Positions 8,158-16,228 of a stretch of DNA of 64,000 nucleotides are shown piece after piece. Positions within the stretch are counted from its first letter, which is position 1. The number at the start of each line of letters is the position of its first letter. The position numbers and the translations under genes were made by a program. The stretch is from an uncultured Clostridia bacterium (GTDB lineage: Bacteria; Bacillota; Clostridia; Christensenellales; UBA1242): positions 1 through 64,000 of the forward strand of contig CAKNIB010000007.1 in the NCBI GenBank assembly GCA_930979925.1. Direction: 5' to 3'. The notes below the pieces were generated by a model. The model worked only from the letters and a program-made list of their open reading frames with translations. It was not told the DNA's origin and searched no databases.

Positions 8158-8835
8158 ATGAACGATTTGGAGATAAAAAAACAAGCAAAAGAATTTGCAA
8201 ATTTTTGGGCTGATAAAGGTTATGAAAAAGGACAAAGCCAAGTTTTTTGGTTGACTTTATTAAATAAAGTTTTGGGTGTTGACAATCCGGAACAATATAT
8301 TTCTTTTGAAGATAAAGTTATGCTTGACCATACAAGTTTTATTGATGGCTATATTTCTGCTACACATGTTTTAATTGAACAAAAAAGTAGAGACCGAGAT
8401 TTAAGAAAAGCAATAAGACAAGCAGATGGAACTCTTCTTACTCCATTTCAACAAGCGAAAAGGTATTCTGCCGACCTTCCATACTCTAAAAGACCAAGAT
8501 GGATTATTACTTGTAATTTCCAAGAGTTTTTAATATATGATATGGAAAAACCTAATGGAGAACCTGAAAGCATATTGCTTAAAAATCTTCCAAAGGAATA
8601 TTATCGCTTACAATTTATTGTAAATAGTCAAAATGAAAATATTAAAAAAGAAATGGAAATATCCATTAAGGCTGGTGAAATTGTTGGTATTCTTTATGAC
8701 GCCTTGCTTAAACAATATAATGAAAAAGATGAACAAGAATTAAAAAGTCTTAACGAACTTTGTGTAAGACTTGTATTTTGTCTTTATGCTGAAGATAGTG
8801 CTTTGTTTGGCGGAAAGTTTGGCAGTTTTAAATGA
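8158..8835 (+). pseudogene. MmeI-like restriction/methyltransferase, 5' fragment only
   Basis: The 225 residues match the N terminus of class I / type IIL (MmeI-like) enzymes that join nuclease and adenine methyltransferase in one chain of about 900-1000 aa. Seen: the PD-(D/E)XK nuclease signature FIDGY...VLIEQKS, LTPFQQAKRYSADLPYSKRPRWIITCNFQEFLIYD, then the start of the helical linker (LCVRLVFCLYAEDSALFG). The methyltransferase and target-recognition parts are missing: after ALFG the frame runs 5 more residues into a stop. The next DNA codes, in another frame, for the C terminus of an unrelated protein (see findings). A deletion junction near 8812-8825 explains both. Ribosome binding site GGAG is present, so a nuclease-domain stub may still be made. 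Confidence 0.8.
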
Positions 8836-8885
8836 TGTTAAATTGCAGGTTGAAGAACTTGTCGACATCGTCAAAAGGAGGGAAA

Positions 8886-9167
8886 ATGAAGAAGAAATAT
8901 AAATCATACAGCTTTTGGACAGCTCTTTCTGGGGCAGTTGTTGTTTTATTGAATGCCTTAGGTGAATGTTTTGGCTTTTCTATCAACAATGATTTGGTAT
9001 CTGGGGTGATTATGGCTTTTGCTGGTGTCCTTGTTGTGCTTGGTATTGTGACTATGGATAAAAGTGAAGGAGATCAACCAGAAAGTGATTCACAACCTGA
9101 TGATACGGTTGAAGATGAGGAAAAACAAAACACAGAAGGGCAGGATGATAAAAATAAAACTGAATAA
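8886..9167 (+). CDS. Phage holin-like protein
   Basis: 93-aa protein with a basic start (MKKKYKSYSFWTALSGAVVVLL), two membrane segments (about residues 8-25 and 35-58) and a highly acidic, polar tail (DDTVEDEEKQNTEGQDDKN). This layout is typical of small holins of Firmicutes prophages, which make pores so that endolysin can leave the cell. The ORF track starts at 8832, but AAGGAGGG at 8875-8882 puts the start at ATG 8886. No endolysin or other phage gene follows, so it is a prophage relic. Confidence 0.6.
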   Translation: MKKKYKSYSFWTALSGAVVVLLNALGECFGFSINNDLVSGVIMAFAGVLVVLGIVTMDKSEGDQPESDSQPDDTVEDEEKQNTEGQDDKNKTE

Positions 9168-9177
9168 CACGACAAAA

Positions 9178-9262
9178 GGAGGCAAGAAAGGCTCTGTCCG
9201 AGCCTGAAAAGCTTTTGCTTTTCAAAGCAGGTTTGTTTCAAACCTGCTTTTTTCTTGCCTCC
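9178..9262. other. Perfect four-way-junction (cloverleaf) sequence
   Basis: An outer 12-bp stem GGAGGCAAGAAA / TTTCTTGCCTCC encloses three perfect hairpins placed back to back: GGCTC-TGTCC-GAGCC, GAAAAGC-TTTT-GCTTTTC and AAAGCAGGTTTG-TTT-CAAACCTGCTTT. Only one base (T at 9205 region) is unpaired outside loops, over 85 nt. It follows the holin stop by 10 bases and the last hairpin ends in a T run, so it can at least terminate transcription, but simple termination does not need the outer stem. 9263-9406 holds no gene. Confidence 0.7.
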
Positions 9263-9406
9263 AAGCAAACAACTTTAATTAAAGCCTCTTTAACCACCCC
9301 AAAAACTGATTTTAAGAACTTATACTTCCTTCCCAAAAATAATCAAAATAAGCTTTGTTTAGATAGTGCCAGTTTGAAAAGAGGGGAATAAATGTTTTTA
9401 ATAATA

Positions 9407-9439
9407 AAAAAAGCTCATGCGAGCAAAGTGAGCTTTTTT
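9407..9439. terminator. Bidirectional terminator
   Basis: AAAAAAGCTCA / TGAGCTTTTTT, 11-bp stem with an 11-nt loop and A/T runs on both sides. It serves the lipoprotein gene on the minus strand, which ends at 9513. Confidence 0.75.
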
Positions 9440-9512
9440 GTTTTTTATGAAATTTTTGTTGAAGCAAATCAGTTTTGTTTGTTGATTGAAAATCTTTTTA
9501 TGTTGGCAATTT

Positions 9513-11645
9513 TTAACTCATAACAGGCTTTTCATCAAGCATGATGTTTGCAATGCCTGTGTAGAACTTATAGTTTTTGTCAATGTTTCCAACTTCTTTA
9601 AGAACTTTGAATGTCACTTCAAGATAGTCACATCCATCTTCTCCGCTGAACATGTTTGGATTGAATCTTCCTGAGATGTAAGTGTAACCTTCTGGCAATT
9701 CATCTTGATCAAACTCTGGATTTGTCCCATATTCAACAACTTCATAATATTTTCTTACATCTGTTGTTCCAACAAGAACAAGTGGTTCGGTTGATACGAT
9801 AGGGTTGCCTTCATAGTTGCCTTCGCTTCCTACATCAGTCATAAGAATGCATTCACCAATGTTTGGGTTGAATGGATTTACATGCAAGTCTGGCAAACCA
9901 TCAAACACAACACCACTGCTGTGGTCATCAGGTGCAATGTAACCGTTGTCTGGGTCTGCAAGTGAGCCTTCTTGTCCTTCAAAGCCTCGCAAGTAGTTCA
10001 TATCATAAGAACCATCATAAACTCGAACTTGTTTTGAATCAATGACTGTCCTTGTGTTTGTTTCATGGTTGTAGTAGTTGAGGTCAACAATCACATCGAT
10101 GTATTCAGCATGCTCAGGGTCTTCTGCTGCGGCGGCGAGGTCTTCGGCTGTTGTTCCGTCAAGCCCTGCGTCATATTTGAGCGCAATCCATAAGCCACTG
10201 ACATAAACTTCATTTTTCATCATAAGTGCCACTGATTGATATTCAAGTGGTCTGATTGTTTGTGCACCTTCCACATAAACAGGGAATTGTGTGTCATCAG
10301 AAACTGCGTAAGTGTCGCCAGCATATTCAATGATTTCAGATGCGAGGAATCGGTCATCAATTGTGACATCTTCGCCGTCATCATCACCGATTTTAACCAA
10401 TGAGCAAACACCGTCGACAATGTTTCTTACAGCATTTTCATAATCTCTTCCAAGATCATGATTTGAAACAGATGCTTTGTCAAAATTGTATTTTACATAA
10501 GTCATTTGATTGTTTTCATCAAGAGTTACATAAGCTAAAACATCGGTATAATAATCAAAGAACATATCATCAGCATTGACTGCAGTTTCTCCAATGATGT
10601 TGTCTATGATCCAGTTTTCAATCTTAGTGATTTGCCTGTCAACAAGTCCTACATAAGAGCCTAAAATCTTGAATGTGTTTTTTGCTGAATTTAGTGCATC
10701 ATCCACAGATTGGAAATCTCCAATTCGGACTTCATAAGTTCCGTCTTTATTTGTTGTGACCGTGACTTCGGCAGGCTCTAGGTCAATTGCATAGCAATAA
10801 ATCACATATTCAAGAGTTTTTACATAATCGGAATAATGTTCAAAGTCTTTTGCGATTTCATCTGGGTTTGTGAATTCGCTACTTGATAGATAGAGTTCTT
10901 CATAATAATCACTATTAAAACGCACTGTTGTATAATAACTGTTTATTAAATCATTTGCCGATGCAGTTAAGTCTTCAGAATTTACATAAATATTATTGTT
11001 TTGATTTACAATATTTATTGCATCATTATTTTCATCAGCATAATATATATATGCTTTTATATTTTCTAAGGATGTGGTGTCGGGTTCAATAGTCCAATTC
11101 CATTTGACATTAGGGTTTGCACCTATAATATAAAAACTTGCGTCAACTGTTTCGCCATAACTTATAATATTGCCAAATGTATCCAATTCAACCAATTGCA
11201 TTTTGTTGACTTGTCCGATGGTGTTGACTTGATATCTTATGCTATCATATAGATATGGTATAAAATTTTCAATTGGGTGTGAGCTGTCTATCCATTCACT
11301 AGCAAAATCTGGTAAGTATATTGAGGCCGTTGCTTGTTGTGTTAGTCCGTAAGTTTGATAAAGCATATTCATAATATGATAGGCATACTGACCATAGTAA
11401 TCATTGGTTGTGCCTTCTTCAGCACCAGAACCTTGGTCATAGTCATAGTTGTCAGGGCGGTATAAGATTTTTGAACCTAACATATCTTCAGTGAAGCCAC
11501 CAACTTCTGGGAAGTCTGCTCCACCATCGCCGCCACCACCGCCGTCATCAGTGCTTGGCAAAAATATGCAACCTGTGCATGTGATTGCAAAACATACAAT
11601 CATAACAAAACTAAAAATTTTCAACCACAAACTTTTCTTTTTCAT
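9513..11645 (-). CDS. Large lipoprotein of unknown function
   Basis: 710 aa. The N terminus has a lysine-rich start, a hydrophobic segment and a lipobox ending TCTGC near residue 26, so the mature protein would be lipid-anchored on the outer face of the membrane. A Gly/Asp-rich linker (DDGGGGGDGGAD) follows. The remainder is acidic, rich in Asp, Asn and Tyr, with no enzyme motif that I recognise. It is flanked by terminators, so it is a single-gene unit, and it lies next to a second, proline-repeat lipoprotein. It might serve in adhesion or solute binding; nothing in the sequence decides this. Confidence 0.75.
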   Translation of the reverse strand: MKKKSLWLKIFSFVMIVCFAITCTGCIFLPSTDDGGGGGDGGADFPEVGGFTEDMLGSKILYRPDNYDYDQGSGAEEGTTNDYYGQYAYHIMNMLYQTYGLTQQATASIYLPDFASEWIDSSHPIENFIPYLYDSIRYQVNTIGQVNKMQLVELDTFGNIISYGETVDASFYIIGANPNVKWNWTIEPDTTSLENIKAYIYYADENNDAINIVNQNNNIYVNSEDLTASANDLINSYYTTVRFNSDYYEELYLSSSEFTNPDEIAKDFEHYSDYVKTLEYVIYCYAIDLEPAEVTVTTNKDGTYEVRIGDFQSVDDALNSAKNTFKILGSYVGLVDRQITKIENWIIDNIIGETAVNADDMFFDYYTDVLAYVTLDENNQMTYVKYNFDKASVSNHDLGRDYENAVRNIVDGVCSLVKIGDDDGEDVTIDDRFLASEIIEYAGDTYAVSDDTQFPVYVEGAQTIRPLEYQSVALMMKNEVYVSGLWIALKYDAGLDGTTAEDLAAAAEDPEHAEYIDVIVDLNYYNHETNTRTVIDSKQVRVYDGSYDMNYLRGFEGQEGSLADPDNGYIAPDDHSSGVVFDGLPDLHVNPFNPNIGECILMTDVGSEGNYEGNPIVSTEPLVLVGTTDVRKYYEVVEYGTNPEFDQDELPEGYTYISGRFNPNMFSGEDGCDYLEVTFKVLKEVGNIDKNYKFYTGIANIMLDEKPVMS

Positions 11646-11711
11646 AATTCTATTTTACCCCATTTCTATGCAAAAATCAACATATTTTGATATTATTTGC
11701 TTCAGCCAACA

Positions 11712-11740
11712 AAAAAAACGGACTTTAAGTCCGTTTTTTT
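11712..11740. terminator. Palindromic bidirectional terminator
   Basis: AAAAAAACGGACTTTAAGTCCGTTTTTTT is a near-perfect palindrome located just past the end of the 11750-13018 gene. Confidence 0.8.
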
Positions 11741-11749
11741 GCTTGTTTT

Positions 11750-13018
11750 TTATAATTCAATTTCAAATTCTTCAAATGTTCCATCTTCTTTTGGAAGAGA
11801 TACTTTTGCAACATATTTCACAGATTTCTTTGTTTGTGTTTGTTCTTTATCTATTTCAATTTCTTCCAAACGATCTTTTCCAGAATTTTCATCCAAGAAT
11901 TTACCTTCGTAAGTTGCAGATTTTTCTTCCGTAGTATAGAATTTTTCATCAAGTAAATTTTCAATTACAGTTTTTCCATTTGCAGATTCATTTAAAATAC
12001 GCAACTTGTATTCTTCGTGTCCGTTTTCTGATACATTTAATATTGTATACATATTTGCTGTTCCACCTAATGATGGATCTACAGTACTACCATCAACTTT
12101 AATGAATGATTGAACCTCGCCTGTCAACTCAGTTTTGATTTTTTCTTTGATTGCGTTGAGAAGTTCTTTTTGACTTTCTTGATCAGCCTTTTCACAATAG
12201 TATCCATGTTCTTCTTTATAAGAAGCTTTTGGATTGAAAGGATTTCCAACAGTAAAAGCATCCTCTAGTTTTTCAATATCTGGATTATACAAATCGCTTA
12301 ATGTTAGGACATCAGTTGTAGTCACAGATTGAACTGAATAACTAATATATTCATTGTCATCATGGAAATATCTAGCTCTTATATTTTTTATAGTTTTTCC
12401 GTCTTCTAAAGTACTAATTTCCCAAATTACATCTTTGGCATCTTCAACAGCAGCATTATTTCCTAGTCCTTTTTGAACCATATTATCAAGAAGAGTGCTG
12501 TTTAATGTTTCATAAATTTTTGCCTGTTTCTCTTGAGCTTCGTTGTATTCTCTTACTTCATTGTTATAGAATTCTTTATAGTTTGAGCCATACTTTTCTT
12601 CTGTAAATTCTTCAAGAACAGGGGCTTCTGTGCCATAAAGTTCTTCAATTGTATCAATTTCATCATACTCAGGCATTGGATCAGGTTCAGGTTCTGGATC
12701 TGGGTCTGGATTAGGGTCTGGATCTGGATCAGGATCAGGTTCAGGTTCTGGATCAGGTTCAGGTTCTGGATCAGGTTCAGGCTCTGGTTCTGGATCTGGG
12801 TCAGGTTCAGGCTCTGGATCTGGAATTGGGGCAACAATTGGTGGATTTGGATCTATTGGATCTTTTTCATTGTTACATCCAGTCAAAGTGAATGCTGTGC
12901 CAATGAATAATGCGGCACTAAGTACAACAGCAGAAGCTATTGTTGCGACTTTTTTTATAAATTTCATTCTATAAGGTGTTTTTGATTTCACTGCACCCTC
13001 GCTTTTAATTTTTTTCAT
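11750..13018 (-). CDS. Lipoprotein with Pro-Asp/Glu repeat stalk
   Basis: 422 aa. A signal segment ([20 protein letters not shown]) gives a classic lipobox with Cys at about residue 48. Directly after it comes a low-complexity stalk of about 60 residues built from PDPEPEPD units, then an acidic globular region of about 270 residues that I cannot assign. Pro-Glu/Asp stalks hold surface domains away from the membrane through the cell wall. The start at 13018 has GAGAGGG upstream; the internal Met18 lacks a site. The repeat is also repetitive DNA (GGTTCAGG/CTGGAT units), prone to slippage, so stalk length may vary between strains. Confidence 0.75.
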   Translation of the reverse strand: MKKIKSEGAVKSKTPYRMKFIKKVATIASAVVLSAALFIGTAFTLTGCNNEKDPIDPNPPIVAPIPDPEPEPDPDPEPEPEPDPEPEPDPEPEPDPDPDPDPNPDPDPEPEPDPMPEYDEIDTIEELYGTEAPVLEEFTEEKYGSNYKEFYNNEVREYNEAQEKQAKIYETLNSTLLDNMVQKGLGNNAAVEDAKDVIWEISTLEDGKTIKNIRARYFHDDNEYISYSVQSVTTTDVLTLSDLYNPDIEKLEDAFTVGNPFNPKASYKEEHGYYCEKADQESQKELLNAIKEKIKTELTGEVQSFIKVDGSTVDPSLGGTANMYTILNVSENGHEEYKLRILNESANGKTVIENLLDEKFYTTEEKSATYEGKFLDENSGKDRLEEIEIDKEQTQTKKSVKYVAKVSLPKEDGTFEEFEIEL

Positions 13019-13125
13019 AAAAAATCCCTCTCTTTCAACCTAATTATAGCATACATAAAATAAAAATCAATACTTTTCCCAAAAAAATTATTTTTATATT
13101 ATGGTTTCGGCCCTTTTGGTCGGTG

Positions 13126-13210
13126 TTCCAAATCAAAAATGCGTCAACTTTGTGTCTAGGTCGATTTGGAAAGGTGAGAGCTTTATAATACCGACTTTTA
13201 TATTATAAAG
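13126..13210. repeat. Inverted repeats in the gap before the integrase
   Basis: TTCCAAATC (13126) pairs with GATTTGGAA (13163), and CTTTATAATA (13181) with TATTATAAAG (13201), the second being a perfect 10-bp stem with a 10-nt loop. I see no gene in 13019-13307. These could be binding sites or a leftover element end. Confidence 0.5.
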
Positions 13211-13307
13211 TTTGTCTTTATATAAAGAATAGCACAAAGAAAAAGAATATTGCAAAATATTTTGTAATTTTTTTTGAATTTGCTAAAATAACATAGACTT
13301 AGGCAAA

Positions 13308-14324
13308 ATGAAAGTTTATGAAATAGATAACTATGCTATACAAAAATTGGTTAATAATTTAATGGAACAAGGCTATAGCAATGACACTGTCAAAAAATGC
13401 AAACACTTATTAAACCAATTTTTTGAATATGCAATTGATAATAAATGGATACTTGTCAATCCTACACTAAAAGTAAAAATTAAAGGTAAACGGAATATTT
13501 ATCAAGCAAACGATGATGAAAAATATAAAGCAATGCCACCAGAGATTAGAGATAAATTTTTAAACGCATTAAATAAAGATGAAGCAAATTTTATCAAACC
13601 GCTTTGCATTACTCTTATGTTTGCGGGACTTCGCATTGGTGAGGCTCTTGCTTTAAAATGGAAAAATATAGACTTTGACAACAAGACAATAAAAGTTGAA
13701 AGAGCGATAACGCAAGTGCCTAAGTTTGATGAACAAGGTAATATTAAAGACCGAATAACAGTCATTGGCGATACGAAAACAACTTGCAGTGTAAGAGAAA
13801 TACCTGTTGCCGACATTGTTATAAAAACTTTAATACAGTGGAAGAATAAGCAGACGGATAGACAACAAAATAATCCTGATGTGTCTGCAATTTTAACATC
13901 TCCTACATCTTTTGTATTTGCTAATGATGATGGAAGTTATAGGACTTATTCGGGAACTAGAAAGATATTTGATAGGTTTAAACGAAGAAATAGACTGGAC
14001 AAATTCAATATTCACTTTCACGGATTAAGGCACACTTTTTCTAATATGCTTTTTGAAATGAACGAAAATCCAAAAGTTATTCAACAACTATTAGGACATA
14101 GAGATGTAAAAACAACAATAACTGTTTACAACTCTGTTAATAGTGATTATGTAAGAGAAGCAACCGATAGACTTAACACAAAAATTCAAGAAAAACAAAA
14201 AGAACAAGCCGAGGAATTCTCCAAATATGATATGACCGATGAAGAAATAGAACAAAGAATTTGTGAACTTGAAAGACTACAAGAGCAAAAGAAAAGGAAG
14301 AAAGAAAAAGATTTTGAGATGTAA
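13308..14324 (+). CDS. Tyrosine recombinase (integrase), N-terminally shortened
   Basis: 338 aa with all catalytic residues visible: Arg in AGLRIGEALALKW (about residue 105), the central Lys region, HGLRH (His-x-x-Arg, about 243), GHRDVKTT, and the nucleophile Tyr in TVYNSVN. Phage/ICE integrases of this type have about 380-440 aa with an arm-binding N-terminal domain; here only the last part of the core-binding domain (MKVYEIDNYAIQKLVNNL) remains and an in-frame stop lies just upstream. It lacks the domain that would bind the TTGACAGCAAAT arms. It ends QEKQKEQ...KDFEM, closely like the second integrase of this window. Probably the element's own integrase, now crippled. Confidence 0.85.
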   Translation: MKVYEIDNYAIQKLVNNLMEQGYSNDTVKKCKHLLNQFFEYAIDNKWILVNPTLKVKIKGKRNIYQANDDEKYKAMPPEIRDKFLNALNKDEANFIKPLCITLMFAGLRIGEALALKWKNIDFDNKTIKVERAITQVPKFDEQGNIKDRITVIGDTKTTCSVREIPVADIVIKTLIQWKNKQTDRQQNNPDVSAILTSPTSFVFANDDGSYRTYSGTRKIFDRFKRRNRLDKFNIHFHGLRHTFSNMLFEMNENPKVIQQLLGHRDVKTTITVYNSVNSDYVREATDRLNTKIQEKQKEQAEEFSKYDMTDEEIEQRICELERLQEQKKRKKEKDFEM

Positions 14325-14328
14325 AAAC

Positions 14329-14357
14329 TTGACTTTTTTAATCATTTATGGTAAAAT
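14329..14357 (+). promoter_or_regulatory. Promoter of the retron RNA
   Basis: TTGACT, 17-base spacer ending TATGG, TAAAAT: strong sigma-A promoter with extended -10. Transcription would start near 14364, inside an otherwise gene-free 330-base stretch, which is what a retron ncRNA needs. Confidence 0.75.
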
Positions 14358-14363
14358 TCTTCC

Positions 14364-14585
14364 ACTAATGCGATACGGTAAAATATAACTCCTGTTGTAA
14401 TTGGTTGATATTTTATATCAATGGACTTCTTTTGGGAAGGATTTCCCCTGGGCATCGTATCTGTGAGCATCTCTAGTATCAAGTCTCAAATGATTGTGAT
14501 GATGGAAATCTAGAACGATGTGCAGGAGTTGAGCACGGTTTCCGTGCTCATGAATAGATTGTGCTTTAGTTTATACCGTTATTAC
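14364..14585 (+). ncRNA. Candidate retron msr-msd RNA
   Basis: A gene-free, structured stretch between a strong promoter and the retron ORFs. Seen: TTGATAT-TTT-ATATCAA (14405-14421), GGGAA/TTCCC hairpin (14434-14447), a perfect 9-bp stem TGAGCACGG-TTT-CCGTGCTCA (14530-14550) suitable as msd hairpin, and a long-range pair ACGGTA (14375) / TACCGT (14574) that could be the a1/a2 stem. A competing GATACG/CGTATC pairing (14372/14456) exists. Exact ends and the branching G cannot be fixed by eye. Confidence 0.6.
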
Positions 14586-14656
14586 CTCAATTTTGTTATA
14601 TGGTGCAGGAGACCACTTAATGTGGGCAAATAACAAAAAAGGAGGTAAACCAAATT

Positions 14657-14869
14657 ATGAAGAAGAACAATAATTCATCTTCAACTGTTGTTAATATTAC
14701 AGGAAATAATAATACTGTAATAATTAATGACTCTACTAGATCAGTTAAAAAGACTGGCAAAAAGAAAAAGTCATTTAAGACTTGGTTAAAAGCATTAGGT
14801 AAACTTATTCGTTCCGCATTTGTAAATATTTCAGTTCTTCTAATAGAAATATTTGCAAAGTTGGGATAA
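14657..14869 (+). CDS. Small retron-associated protein (candidate effector)
   Basis: 70 aa with a strong AGGAGGT ribosome binding site. Three parts: a polar Asn/Ser/Thr/Val segment (STVVNITGNNNTVIIND) likely forming beta strands, a very basic patch (KKTGKKKKSFK), and an amphipathic to hydrophobic C terminus (LGKLIRSAFVNISVLLIEIF) that could enter a membrane. It sits between the retron RNA and the reverse transcriptase and overlaps the latter by 17 bases in another frame. Retrons act as guards of a toxic effector; a membrane-active small protein would fit that role, but this is inference and the protein matches no family I know. Confidence 0.7.
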   Translation: MKKNNNSSSTVVNITGNNNTVIINDSTRSVKKTGKKKKSFKTWLKALGKLIRSAFVNISVLLIEIFAKLG

Positions 14870-15869
14870 GCACAACCAATTCAAATATAATGAGGTTTAC
14901 CCTTTGGAATATAAAAATTGTTATTTGTATGGATTAAAATCCAAAAAGAAATTGTTAGAGCTTTTGCATATTGATAGAAAGGTATACTGCAAAAGTTCTT
15001 TTCTTAATTGTAAAATTAAGCCATATATTGATATTAATAAAAATAAGAAAAAAAGATTAGTAGAAGCTCCAGATGAAGATATAAAGAATATTCAATCAAT
15101 TATTTTAAGGGCTTTGCAAATGATAAAAGTGCCTAATTATGCCTTTTCAGGAATTAAAGGTAAATGTTATATAGACAATGCAAAAGTCCATTCTAACAAA
15201 AAATACTTATTTAAAATAGATATTTCCAAATTTTTCCCCAATATTGGAAGAAATAAAGTTTATAATTTTTATCTTAATAAACTTAAAACATCTCCAGATG
15301 TGGCAAATATTTTAACAAACTTATCAACAATAAACCTTGATTTAAAAAATCAAAATACTAAAACAATGTCAAAAGTAAATGAGTTTATAAACGATGCAAA
15401 TATCAAAAAAAGAAATCATTTAATTACGGGGTCTCCTTTAAGTTCTATAATGTCTTACTTTGCAAATGTTGATATGTTCGAAGAAATTAACAAAATAGCA
15501 TTAAAATATAAAATAACAATGACCGTTTATGTAGATGATGTTGTCTTTTCTTCTAATCACAAAATACCATACTTTTTTCGAAAAAATATTTTAAAGATTA
15601 TAAGTAAGAATTCTTATGATGTATCTGTGAAAAAATGCAAATGGTATAATGTGCCTGAAAATAAAAAAGTAACTGGTGTAATATTGGATAAAAACGGGAA
15701 GATGCAAGTTCCTAACAGACTAATGCTAAAAACTCATAATTATATTCAGGAAGTTAAGAATGGCGATAAAACTAATATTAATAAATTGCAAGGATGTTTA
15801 GTTGTTGCAAATTCAATAAATGGGAAATTGAAAGAACTTAGAGGACAACTAAAGAACATAAAAAATTGA
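14853..15869 (+). CDS. Retron reverse transcriptase
   Basis: 338 aa, right size for retron RTs (about 300-350). Features: fingers with KKKRLVEAPDE, the retron-specific NAxxH motif as NAKVH (109-113), first catalytic Asp in KIDISKFF (about 123), the YVDD active site (226-229), and the retron VTG motif in the thumb (KKVTGVILDK, about 273). No maturase or HNH domain, so not a group II intron. It makes branched msDNA from the RNA upstream. The start is uncertain: TTG 14853 overlaps the small ORF and has no clear ribosome binding site; a start at a later TTG or translational coupling is possible. A terminator follows. Confidence 0.9.
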   Translation: MQSWDKHNQFKYNEVYPLEYKNCYLYGLKSKKKLLELLHIDRKVYCKSSFLNCKIKPYIDINKNKKKRLVEAPDEDIKNIQSIILRALQMIKVPNYAFSGIKGKCYIDNAKVHSNKKYLFKIDISKFFPNIGRNKVYNFYLNKLKTSPDVANILTNLSTINLDLKNQNTKTMSKVNEFINDANIKKRNHLITGSPLSSIMSYFANVDMFEEINKIALKYKITMTVYVDDVVFSSNHKIPYFFRKNILKIISKNSYDVSVKKCKWYNVPENKKVTGVILDKNGKMQVPNRLMLKTHNYIQEVKNGDKTNINKLQGCLVVANSINGKLKELRGQLKNIKN

Positions 15870-16003
15870 CAGCAATTGACAGCAAATTTATCAGTTTTGG
15901 GTAGTTTTAGAACGATTTAGACCGATAGTTGAAATTTTGACTATCGGTCTATTTTTTTGAAAAAATTTTGACAGCAAATATTGATAAATTTGACAGCAAA
16001 TAT
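15868..16003. repeat. Four TTGACAGCAAAT-type repeats at the island right end
   Basis: TTGACAGCAATTGACAGCAAAT (tandem pair from 15867) and TTTGACAGCAAATATTGATAAATTTGACAGCAAATATT (pair near 15968-16003). The same motif, less perfect, occurs at the other island end (5878-5900). The position 90-220 bases from the tRNA-Thr 3' end fits integrase arm sites. Confidence 0.65.
15919..15958 (+). terminator. Terminator after the retron RT
   Basis: AGACCGATAGT / ACTATCGGTCT, perfect 11-bp stem, then ATTTTTTT. Confidence 0.85.
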
Positions 16004-16040
16004 TTTTTATTAGGAAAATTAATAAATATTTTAAAAAATG

Positions 16041-16085
16041 AAAAATCGCTAATCTCCTTTATTTTAAAGGGTTTTAGCGATTTTT
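16041..16085 (-). terminator. Terminator of tRNA-Thr
   Basis: AAAAATCGCTAA / TTAGCGATTTTT perfect 12-bp stem with an inner CCTTTATTTTAAAGG hairpin; it lies just past the 3' end of the minus-strand tRNA-Thr and ends in a T run on that strand. Confidence 0.75.
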
Positions 16086-16090
16086 ATTTG

Positions 16091-16166
16091 TGGAGCTAAT
16101 GACGGGACTTGAACCCGTGACCTCCGCCTTACCAAGGCGGTGCACTACCGACTGTGCTACATTAGC
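16091..16166 (-). tRNA. tRNA-Thr (anticodon GGU), CCA encoded
   Basis: Complete cloverleaf on the minus strand: acceptor GCTAATG/CATTAGC, D arm GCAC-AGTCGGTA-GTGC, anticodon arm CCGCC-TTGGTAA-GGCGG with anticodon GGT (DNA), variable AGGTC, T arm ACGGG-TTCAAGT-CCCGT, then T-CCA. 76 nt. It marks the right border of the defence island; its 3' part was probably supplied by the incoming element. Confidence 0.95.
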
Positions 16167-16228
16167 ATATTCAGTTTTCGAGTTAAATTTTGTTGTTTTT
16201 TTAAGTGGTAAAATTTGCCATTTTTTAT

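Noticed and set aside
11449-11934. 161-aa plus-strand ORF across two lipoprotein genes
   Set aside because: It crosses the terminator between them and its sequence is low-complexity antisense translation.
12553-12837. ORF of 94 aa rich in Gln/Leu/Ile/Asn
   Set aside because: It is the frame-shifted shadow of the PDPEPEPD repeat of the lipoprotein gene.
14853-15869. RT as a group II intron maturase
   Set aside because: No maturase/thumb X domain or HNH, and the retron motifs NAxxH and VTG are both present.
15868-16003. TTGACAGCAAAT repeats as a CRISPR array
   Set aside because: Units are only 9-12 bases, spacing is irregular, and no cas gene is near.
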